From Candidatus Lindowiibacteriota bacterium (GTDB taxonomy: Bacteria > Lindowbacteria > 2-12-FULL-62-27), in the NCBI GenBank assembly GCA_023249255.1, contig JAHFCY010000001.1, forward strand, positions 1 to 20,047: a stretch of DNA of 20,047 nucleotides. Direction: 5' to 3'. A program made the position numbers and the translations under genes. This document shows positions 13,606 to 20,047 of this stretch, one piece after another. Each line of letters begins with the position of its first letter. The stretch's first letter is position 1. Below the pieces are notes generated by a model. That model was not told the origin of the DNA and did not search any database. It was given only the letters and a program-made list of their open reading frames with translations.

Positions 13606-14613
13606 TCAGGCGGCAGCCGGCGGTTGCTCGAGGTCTTCGGCCGACATTCCTGTCGACTCAAAGTCTTCGATGAGCATGCGAATTTCGTCCAGCGAGGACG
13701 CGCGGTTGATGCGATTTCGAAAATTTCCAACGCCGGGGCACTGCCGGAAATATCTGCAGGCCACGCGACGCATGACGAGAAGAGCAGTGCCGGGGCAATG
13801 ACGGATTTGCAGGTCGAGGTGGCGAAGAAGGGTGCGCTTAATTTCGTCGAAGGATGGCAGCGGCGGCGGCGACTGATCGTCAAACACAGCCGCAACCTCA
13901 CGGTAAATCCACGGATTACCCAAGCCACCGCGGCCGATCATGATCCCGTCACAGCCGCTGATCTCCAGAAGACGACGGGCGCTGTCGCGGTCAATCACAT
14001 CGCCGTTTCCAATCACCGGAATACCCACCGATTTTTTCACGCGACCGATGGCTTCGTAGTCGGCCTGGCCGCTGTAGCCCTGGCTTTTCGTCCGGCCATG
14101 GACGGTCACGGCCGACATACCGCAATCCTCGGCGAGACGCGCAATCCGAATCGCCTCGGCACCGCTTGGATCGTCATACCCCAGTCGCATCTTCACCGTG
14201 ACCGGCGCCGTGCGAACAGATCCGACTACGCTCCGAAAAATCTTTTCGGCCAGATCAGGATCTTTTAGAATCGCCGAACCGCCGTTTTTGCACGTGACCT
14301 TTCTGACCGGACAGCCGAGATTAAGATCGATGAGGTCGAATCCGGCGGCTTCAAGGTTCGCCGCGGCAGCGCCGATCGATTCCGGCGTATAGCCGACCAA
14401 CTGCGCGCCGAGCGGCCGGTCCTCCAGAACGGTCTCCATCCGGGCGGACGTGTTGTCCGATCCGATCATGACGGCATCGGCCAGCACCATTTCCAAAAAC
14501 GCCATCTGCAATCCCTGTTCACGCGCGATGAGACGGAACGGCAAATCGGTCCAACCCGACATCGGCGACTGAATTACGGAATGCGAAATCCGAAGCGATC
14601 CGATTGAAAGCAT
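13606..14613 (-). CDS. dusB: tRNA-dihydrouridine synthase (DusB-like)
   Basis: A 335-residue FMN enzyme that reduces uridines in the tRNA D-loop. VIQSPMSGWTDLPFRLIAREQG is the FMN-binding start; LGAQLVGYTPESIGAAAANLE and DLNLGCPVRKVTCKNGGSAILKDP hold the catalytic Cys. VTVKMRLGYDD, AVTVHGRTKSQGYSGQADYEAI, IPVIGNGDV and GCDGIMIGRGGLGNPWI complete the TIM barrel, and the C-terminus is the helical tRNA-binding domain. I chose the ATG at 14613 because the family core begins there; upstream in-frame codons overlap the divergent ettA gene. It forms an operon with maf. DusB is assigned by overall pattern. Confidence 0.9.
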   Translation of the reverse strand: MLSIGSLRISHSVIQSPMSGWTDLPFRLIAREQGLQMAFLEMVLADAVMIGSDNTSARMETVLEDRPLGAQLVGYTPESIGAAAANLEAAGFDLIDLNLGCPVRKVTCKNGGSAILKDPDLAEKIFRSVVGSVRTAPVTVKMRLGYDDPSGAEAIRIARLAEDCGMSAVTVHGRTKSQGYSGQADYEAIGRVKKSVGIPVIGNGDVIDRDSARRLLEISGCDGIMIGRGGLGNPWIYREVAAVFDDQSPPPLPSFDEIKRTLLRHLDLQIRHCPGTALLVMRRVACRYFRQCPGVGNFRNRINRASSLDEIRMLIEDFESTGMSAEDLEQPPAAA

Positions 14614-14659
14614 GGCCCGGATTATAACTTCTCCCAAAAAATTATGGTATGTTTCTCCC

Positions 14660-16336
14660 ATGCCTGAAATCATCTGTTCGATGCTGAGGATCAACAAGAC
14701 CGTTCCGCCCGGTCAACAAGTCCTGAAGGACATTTCGCTTTCGTATTTTTACGGAGCGAAAATCGGCGTGATCGGTCTCAACGGATCCGGCAAAAGCACT
14801 CTCTTGCGGATCATGGCCGGGGTCGAGAAGGAATTCGAAGGCGAATTCAATATCTCGAAAAACTGTACCGTTGGATATCTTCCTCAGGAACCCCAGCTCG
14901 ATCCCGCCAGGACCGTGAAGGAAATCGTCCAAGAGGGCGTTCAGCCGATCGTCAATCTCCTGCAAGAATTCGAAACGGTCAGCGCGAAACTGGGTGAGGA
15001 CATCTCGCCGGACGAGATGGAAAAACTGATCAACAAACAGAGCGCTCTGCAGGAAAAAATAGACCATCTAGGGGCATGGGACATCGACAGCAAGCTCGAC
15101 ATGGCGATGGAGGCGCTTCGGTGCCCGCCGGCCGATACACCGACGCGCGTGATTTCAGGCGGAGAGCGGAGGCGCGTGGCTCTCTGCCGCCTGCTTCTTC
15201 AACAGCCGGATATTCTTCTTCTGGACGAGCCGACCAACCACCTCGACGCCGAAACCGTCGCGTGGCTCGAAAAACATCTTCACGATTACGCCGGAACCGT
15301 CATTGCGGTCACCCACGACCGGTATTTTCTGGACAACGTGGCCGGATGGATTCTGGAACTGGACCGCGGCGAGGGTATTCCGTGGAAAGGGAACTACACG
15401 TCGTGGCTGGAGCAGAAACAGGAACGCCTGCGCGTCGAGGAAAAAGTGGAGAGCAAGCGGCAGAAAATTCTCGCTCGGGAACTGGAGTGGATCCGAACCA
15501 ATCCGCAGGGTCGGAGGACCAAAAGCAAGTCGCGCATTCAGGCGTATGAAGATCTCTATCAGCAGAGAAACAAAGAGCGGCTGCAGGAACTGGAAATTTA
15601 CATCCCGCCGGGTCCGAAATTAGGCGGGATCGTCGTCGATTTTGATGGCGTGTCAAAATCCTACGGCGATAATCTGCTCTATGAAAATCTATCGTTCAAA
15701 CTTCCGCGCGGCGGGATCGTCGGCGTGATCGGACCCAACGGCGCGGGCAAGACAACCTTGTTTCGGATGATCACCGGCCGGGAAACGCCGGATGCGGGCC
15801 GGATCGCCGTCGGCGAGACGGTCAAGCTGGGGTGTATCGATCAGAACCGGGACACGCTGGACGGATCGAAAACGGTCTGGGAGGAAATTTCCGGCGGGCA
15901 GGAGACGATCGAACTGGGCGCGCTGACCGTGAACTCCCGCGCATACGTGGCCCATTTCAATTTTCAGGGCGCGGTGCAGCAGCGGCCCGTGGGCGTGCTG
16001 TCGGGCGGCGAGCGAAACCGCGTGCATCTGGCAAAGATGCTGAAATCGGGCGTGAATTTGCTGCTCCTTGACGAGCCGACGAACGATCTCGACGTAAACG
16101 CCATCCGGGCGCTGGAGGCGGCGTTGGAGGAATTTGCTGGCTGTGCCGTGATCATCAGCCACGACCGCTGGTTTCTCGACCGCGTGGCGACGCACATTCT
16201 CGCGTTCGAAAGCAACAGCCAGTACGTGTGGTTTGACGGAAATTATTCGGATTACGAAAAGGACCGCCACAAGAGGCTCGGCGCGGACTCGGAAACTCCC
16301 CGCCGGATTCGATACCGAAAACTCACGCGGAGCTGA
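14660..16336 (+). CDS. ettA: Energy-dependent translational throttle protein EttA (ABC-F)
   Basis: A 558-residue ABC-F protein with two ATPase cassettes and no membrane part. The N-terminus (MPEIICSMLRINKTVPPGQQVLKDISLSYFYGAKIGVIGLNGSGKSTLLRIMAGVEKEFEGE) is characteristic of EttA, and the ATG at 14660 gives the normal length. Cassette 1 has NGSGKST, SGGERRR and LLLDEPTNHLD. The linker with the tRNA-contacting arm follows (QKQERLRVEEKVESKRQKILARELEWIRTNPQGRRTKSKSRI). Cassette 2 has GPNGAGKTTLFRM, LSGGERNR and LLLDEPTNDLD. It ends RIRYRKLTRS as usual. EttA binds the ribosomal E site and gates early elongation by ATP/ADP ratio. It is divergent from dusB, with 46 bp between starts. Confidence 0.95.
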   Translation: MPEIICSMLRINKTVPPGQQVLKDISLSYFYGAKIGVIGLNGSGKSTLLRIMAGVEKEFEGEFNISKNCTVGYLPQEPQLDPARTVKEIVQEGVQPIVNLLQEFETVSAKLGEDISPDEMEKLINKQSALQEKIDHLGAWDIDSKLDMAMEALRCPPADTPTRVISGGERRRVALCRLLLQQPDILLLDEPTNHLDAETVAWLEKHLHDYAGTVIAVTHDRYFLDNVAGWILELDRGEGIPWKGNYTSWLEQKQERLRVEEKVESKRQKILARELEWIRTNPQGRRTKSKSRIQAYEDLYQQRNKERLQELEIYIPPGPKLGGIVVDFDGVSKSYGDNLLYENLSFKLPRGGIVGVIGPNGAGKTTLFRMITGRETPDAGRIAVGETVKLGCIDQNRDTLDGSKTVWEEISGGQETIELGALTVNSRAYVAHFNFQGAVQQRPVGVLSGGERNRVHLAKMLKSGVNLLLLDEPTNDLDVNAIRALEAALEEFAGCAVIISHDRWFLDRVATHILAFESNSQYVWFDGNYSDYEKDRHKRLGADSETPRRIRYRKLTRS

Positions 16337-16367
16337 ATACGGCCTGCAAGTATCTGCACGAGGCTCG

Positions 16368-17582
16368 ATGATGAGCAAACAAAATCCTCCACCCATAGGC
16401 GTGCTGGCGATCGGAGACGAACTCTCCGAAGGCCGCATCCCGAACAACAACGCCTGCTGGGTCGCCAGACGATATGGCGACACGCTGATGCTCACCGTGG
16501 GCGACAGGGAGCCGGACGTTCTGGCCGCGCTGAAATTTTTGAATCGCTGTGCGGTTGTGATCGTCACCGGTGGTATTGGCCCGACCGTCGACGATCTCAC
16601 ACGCAATTTCGTCTGCCGGTATCTCAAGTGCGGATTGAGTGTTCATCGTCCGACTCTGGAAAAAATTCGGCGAAAAATGGCGGCATTCGGCCGGGCCTAT
16701 TTTTCAGCCAACAACGAAATTCAGGCATCCTATCCGGCGGCGGCCCACCCCATTGAAAACGACATCGGCGGAGCCGTCGGATTCCGGTTTAACCGAAACG
16801 GCACGCGATATTTTTTTCTGCCCGGCGTACCGCGCGAATTTGAACACATGGTCAACCGCCACATTGCGCCGTTTCTTCGGCGGAAAGACAGACCGGCGCC
16901 GGCCGTTTTTCATTTCAGTGAAATATTTGAATCGGCGCTCGACGAGGCCCTGCAATCGCATCTGCCTCCCAAACTCCGACGGATCTATGGCATCTATCCG
17001 TCCGTTCGCGGCGTCGAAGTCATCGCGCGGGCGGGAACAGCCGCCGACCTGCGCGAATTCCAATGGGTCGTCAAATCGACGCTCTCCGAACGTCTCGTCT
17101 ACGAAGGCGCCGATGCGCCGGAGGAACGACTGATTGCCGTCCTTCGCCGGCGGAAATTGAACGTGTCGGCTGCGGAATCCTGCACGGCCGGGCTGTTCAT
17201 GGCGATGCTGGCCCGGGTGCCCGGCGCAAGCGCGGTACTGGCCGGCGGCTGCGTCTCGTACAGCAACGACGTCAAAGTGTCCGATCTGGGCGTCCGGCGG
17301 GAGACGTTAAAAAATCACGGCGCGGTGAGCGGCGAGTGTGCGGCAGAAATGGCGTGTGGCGCGTTGAAAAGATATCGAAGTAACGTTGCCGTATCCATCA
17401 CCGGAATCGCCGGACCGGACGGCGGCACGCCGGACAAACCGGTGGGCACGGTTTATTTCGGGTTCATTAAAAAATGGGGACGGGTCGAGATCGACAAGCG
17501 AATCCTGAACGGCACAAGAAACGACATTCGGGAGAAATCCGTCTATCACGTCATTCACCGGCTGATTCGCCGATTGTCCTGA
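16368..17582 (+). CDS. cinA: CinA-family protein (MoaB-like plus nicotinamide-nucleotide amidase domain)
   Basis: About 404 residues, normal for CinA. The N-terminal MoaB/MogA-like domain has IGVLAIGDELSEGRIPNNNACWVARRYGD and VIVTGGIGPTVDDLTRNFV. The middle has YFFLPGVPREFEHM. The C-terminal amidase domain has NVSAAESCTAGLF (catalytic Ser), LAGGCVSYSNDVKVSDLGV, HGAVSGECAAEMA and SITGIAGPDGGTPDKPVGTVYFGF. It should act in pyridine-nucleotide salvage (NMN deamidation and ADP-ribose hydrolysis). The start is one of two adjacent ATGs (16368, 16371) after GAGG. It lies 31 nt after ettA. Its last 32 nt overlap the M3 peptidase gene tail to tail. Confidence 0.93.
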   Translation: MMSKQNPPPIGVLAIGDELSEGRIPNNNACWVARRYGDTLMLTVGDREPDVLAALKFLNRCAVVIVTGGIGPTVDDLTRNFVCRYLKCGLSVHRPTLEKIRRKMAAFGRAYFSANNEIQASYPAAAHPIENDIGGAVGFRFNRNGTRYFFLPGVPREFEHMVNRHIAPFLRRKDRPAPAVFHFSEIFESALDEALQSHLPPKLRRIYGIYPSVRGVEVIARAGTAADLREFQWVVKSTLSERLVYEGADAPEERLIAVLRRRKLNVSAAESCTAGLFMAMLARVPGASAVLAGGCVSYSNDVKVSDLGVRRETLKNHGAVSGECAAEMACGALKRYRSNVAVSITGIAGPDGGTPDKPVGTVYFGFIKKWGRVEIDKRILNGTRNDIREKSVYHVIHRLIRRLS

Positions 17583-19629
17583 ATCGGACTTGGTCGATCA
17601 ATCCCTCCCGCCGAAGCAGCGCGTCGGGGTCAGGCTCACGATCGCGAAACGACTTGTATAATTCCATCGGCGGCTCGGACCCGCCTTTTTCGAGAATGAA
17701 GGTGCGAAACCGGTCAGCTACTTCACGATTGAATAAGCCTTTTTCCTTGAACAATTCAAACGCGTCGGCGTCGAGGACCTCCGCCCATTTATAGCTGTAA
17801 TATCCCGACGAATACCCGCCATTGAAAACATGCGAAAACGAGCAGGAGAAGTTGGTTCCCGGAACGCGCGGAAGGATTGTCGATTCGCGCGTGGCTTCGA
17901 TTTCAAACGCATTGATATCCGCCACACTGCCCGGATCGCCCGAGTGCCAGGCCATGTCGAGAAGGGCGAAGTTGATCTGTCGAAGCGAAAAACTGCCTGC
18001 GAAAAATTTCGCGCTGTCCTTTATTTTTTGGGCGAGGTTCGCCGGTATCGGTTCGCCGGTATCGTCGTGGGAGGCGTAGATATCCAGCGACGCCTTTTCG
18101 TACGTCCAGTTCTCCATGACCTGTGAGGGCAGTTCAACGAAATCCCAGTAGACATTCGTCCCGCCGAGCGACCGGTACCGGCATTTGGACAAAAGCGCAT
18201 GGAGCGAGTGGCCGAATTCGTGAAAGATTGTCTGAACTTCGTCGAAGGTCAACAGCGATGGTTTCGTCGGCGTCGGTTTCGTCAGGTTGGCGACGATCGA
18301 AACGTGCGGGCGGCGGATCCGGCCTGCCCACAACCCCTGATCGCGGAAGGTCGTCATCCACGCGCCGCCTTTTTTCGAATCGCGCGGATAAAAATCAGCG
18401 TAGAATAGTCCAAGATACTCGTTTCTTCGCTCATCCCGTACTTCAAAGACCGTCACGTCCGGGTGGTAGACCGGAACGTCTCTCACGGGATCAAACCGCA
18501 GACCATACAGCCGCGCGGCATGCTCAAAGAGGCCGGCAATCACGCGGTCGAGTTTGAAATATGGCCGGAGCGCTTCCTGATCGAAATCGAATTTCAATTT
18601 TTTGAGTTTTTCCTGATAATAGGCGAAGTCCCACGGCTCGATCCGGTCAACACCTTCGAGATTCTGGCGAAACCGGCGCAATTCATCAAGGTCTTTTTCG
18701 GCGGCCTTTTTGTAGACCCCCAGCAAGCGGCGTAGAAACGTCTGAACGCGGGACGGATGTTCCGCCATGCGCTCTTCAAGGACAAAATGCGCGTGGGCGT
18801 CGTAGCCCAGAATTCGCGCGCGCTCGTATCGAAGCGATGCAAGACGCTTGACGCTGTCCTGATTGTCAAAGTCCCCGCCAAAACTTCGGCTGTTGTACGC
18901 CTTCCAAAGCGTTTCCCGACCGGCCGCGTCAGAAGCGTACGTCATGTAGGGCACGTAACTGGGAGCATGCAAGGTGAACATCCACGCGCCATCTTTTCCT
19001 TTTTCGCGGGCAGTTGCGGCGGCCGCTTCAATCGCCGAGACGGGTAATCCATCCAGCCGTTTCGGATCGGTGATCACGTGTTGAAACGCATTGGTGGCTT
19101 TCAACACGCGTTCACCAAACTGCACCTGGAGGGCCGAAAGTTCGCGGTCGATTTCGCGGAGTTTCTCCTTGGCTACGGGATCGAGCAAGGCACCGTTTCG
19201 TTTGAAATTTTTGAACGTTTTTTCAAGAAGCCGGGCGGCCTCGGCGTTCAGGCGAAGCGACTCACGGTGGTCATAGACTGATTTGACGCTTCGAAACAAT
19301 TCTTCGTTCAGAAGAACGTCGCTGGAAAAATCGGCCAGACGCGGCGCGAATTCTTTCCCGATCTCGTGCAATTCGTCATTCGATTCCGCATTCAGGAGGT
19401 TGTAAAAAACGGCCGAGACATGATCGACAAGATCAGACGATGTCTCCAGCGCTTCGATGGTGTTTTCGAAATCGGGCGGCGAACCCGCTGCGGATATCAG
19501 ATCGATCCTGCTTTTGGACTCCTCTATCGCCTGTTTCAGCGCGGGAAGAAAATGTTCAGTTTTGATTTGACCAAATGGAACAGCGGCATCACGCGCGCCG
19601 GACTCGACCAGAAGCGGGTTATCAGCCAT
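17551..19629 (-). CDS. M3-family oligopeptidase (oligopeptidase A-like)
   Basis: A 692-residue zinc metallopeptidase. The N-terminus (NPLLVESG, FGQIKTEHFLPALKQAIEESKSRIDLI) is typical of the PrlC/Dcp group. The zinc site is HEFGH near residue 470 in TIFHEFGHSLHALLS, with the third ligand Glu in WDFVELPSQVMENW. The late SFSHVFNGGYSSGYYSYKWAEVLDADAFELF block matches the family C-terminal motif. There is no signal peptide, so it should degrade short peptides in the cytoplasm. The ATG at 19629 is preferred over the TTG at 19635. It converges on cinA with a 32-nt overlap. Dcp is an alternative name in the same family. Confidence 0.93.
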   Translation of the reverse strand: MADNPLLVESGARDAAVPFGQIKTEHFLPALKQAIEESKSRIDLISAAGSPPDFENTIEALETSSDLVDHVSAVFYNLLNAESNDELHEIGKEFAPRLADFSSDVLLNEELFRSVKSVYDHRESLRLNAEAARLLEKTFKNFKRNGALLDPVAKEKLREIDRELSALQVQFGERVLKATNAFQHVITDPKRLDGLPVSAIEAAAATAREKGKDGAWMFTLHAPSYVPYMTYASDAAGRETLWKAYNSRSFGGDFDNQDSVKRLASLRYERARILGYDAHAHFVLEERMAEHPSRVQTFLRRLLGVYKKAAEKDLDELRRFRQNLEGVDRIEPWDFAYYQEKLKKLKFDFDQEALRPYFKLDRVIAGLFEHAARLYGLRFDPVRDVPVYHPDVTVFEVRDERRNEYLGLFYADFYPRDSKKGGAWMTTFRDQGLWAGRIRRPHVSIVANLTKPTPTKPSLLTFDEVQTIFHEFGHSLHALLSKCRYRSLGGTNVYWDFVELPSQVMENWTYEKASLDIYASHDDTGEPIPANLAQKIKDSAKFFAGSFSLRQINFALLDMAWHSGDPGSVADINAFEIEATRESTILPRVPGTNFSCSFSHVFNGGYSSGYYSYKWAEVLDADAFELFKEKGLFNREVADRFRTFILEKGGSEPPMELYKSFRDREPDPDALLRREGLIDQVRFRTIGESAGE

Positions 19630-19685
19630 GACCAAAGGTTATCATGAGCGCCGAGGATGGCGCATCAGGCGAATAATTTACCGCA

Positions 19686-19702
19686 GACGGGATCGAACCG
19701 TC
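19686..19702 (-). other. T-arm-like hairpin after the aquaporin gene
   Basis: On the minus strand GACGG, TTCGATC, CCGTC: a perfect 5-bp stem with a 7-nt loop fitting the tRNA T-loop consensus. No matching acceptor or anticodon arm is found upstream, which is aquaporin coding sequence. It may be a tRNA fragment or a chance hairpin. Confidence 0.3.
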
Positions 19703-19715
19703 CCGGGCGAAACGA

Positions 19716-20047
19716 TCAGCTCTTTTTGCTCAGCACCGTTTGATGAAGCAGTCCCGCAACGATACCTCCGGCGATCGGACCGACCCAGTAGATGGCGTGG
19801 TTCGTCCAGTGCCCGGAAGCCAGCGCCGGGCCGAAGGATCGCGCAGGATTCATGGACGCGCCCGTCAACGGGCCGCCCATCAGGATGTCCAGCGTAATGG
19901 TCATTCCGATTGCCAATCCTGCAAACCCTTTTGCCGCCCGGTCATCCACCGCCGACCCGAAAATCGACGTCACGAGGAAAAACGTCAAAATCGCCTCCAC
20001 CAAAATTCCCCGGCCAAGCGATATTCCGGCCGCAAGATCCGTCGCTC
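19716..20047 (-). CDS. Aquaporin/MIP-family channel, C-terminal part
   Basis: The frame is open to the right edge, so only the last 110 or so residues are present. AAGISLGRGILVEAILTFFLVTSIFG is a membrane helix and GLAIGMTITLDILMGGPLTGASMNPARSFGPAL contains the second NPA motif with its selectivity Arg. The last helix (YWVGPIAGGIVAGLLHQTVL) ends in LSKKS. The first NPA motif lies outside the window. The family carries water or small neutral solutes across the inner membrane; water versus glycerol cannot be decided from this half. The TTG at 20003 is not the true start. Confidence 0.93.
   Translation of the reverse strand, partial: ATDLAAGISLGRGILVEAILTFFLVTSIFGSAVDDRAAKGFAGLAIGMTITLDILMGGPLTGASMNPARSFGPALASGHWTNHAIYWVGPIAGGIVAGLLHQTVLSKKS

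Noticed and set aside
13390-14268. 292-codon plus-strand frame
   Set aside because: It is antisense to maf and dusB, which both have complete family motifs.
15689-16627. 312-codon minus-strand frame
   Set aside because: It is antisense to the second ABC cassette of ettA and the start of cinA and has no recognisable domain.
1-20047. CRISPR array or transposase-bearing insertion sequence
   Set aside because: No regularly spaced long repeats and no transposase were found; mobile features are limited to the integrase and tRNA-linked repeats.

Overview
The window looks like a bacterial chromosome from an uncultured Gram-negative-type lineage. The evidence is EttA, TrmL, Maf, DusB and CinA homologues plus a small M3 peptidase and an aquaporin. 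I cannot name the phylum. Only one of the three complete tRNA genes encodes its CCA end. The right part (about 11.7-20.0 kb) is ordinary backbone with dense housekeeping genes. The left part (1 to about 11.7 kb) is accessory DNA with defence-type genes, a tyrosine integrase, broken genes and broken tRNA genes.

Layout. 1-3883 (+): the 3' end of a large protein (probably a DUF1156-type DNA methylase), an unrecognised 176-aa protein and a SNF2-family helicase, packed as one operon. This resembles the methylase plus helicase part of a DISARM-like or DUF1156-type anti-phage locus. 3891-6307 (-): an AT-richer block with an XRE repressor, an ImmA/IrrE-type metallopeptidase and then three small proteins of three different nuclease folds (SNase, GIY-YIG, HNH with a membrane hairpin). 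6402-7109 (-): a winged-helix, replication-initiator-like gene interrupted by an in-frame TGA, with three evenly spaced palindromes around the stop. 7331-8887 (+): a small HTH protein and a tyrosine integrase behind a near-consensus promoter, followed by tRNA-Thr and tRNA-Cys.

9094-11771 is a scar zone on the minus strand. It holds the 3' half of a tRNA-Leu(CAA) gene fused to a truncated type I restriction HsdR fragment, an internally deleted NYN gene, a frameshifted HNH gene, and a complete tRNA-Leu(UAA) gene interrupted by a 234-nt group I intron (IC3 type). About 270 bp further on lies a second, intron-less 5' half of the same tRNA. The two 5' halves share a 36-bp identical repeat. The DNA between them carries short repeats like integrase arm sites, so this looks like an attachment-site scar.

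11726-20047: trmL (its known E. coli substrates are the Leu(UAA) and Leu(CAA) tRNAs, fragments or copies of both of which lie next to it), a DUF948-like and a YtxH-like small membrane protein, maf and dusB (one minus operon), ettA and cinA (plus), an M3 oligopeptidase (minus, 3' overlap with cinA) and the C-terminal part of an aquaporin that runs off the window.

The items most worth follow-up are the tRNA-Leu intron and attachment scar beside trmL, the three-nuclease cluster behind an XRE/ImmA pair, and the methylase/unknown/helicase operon.
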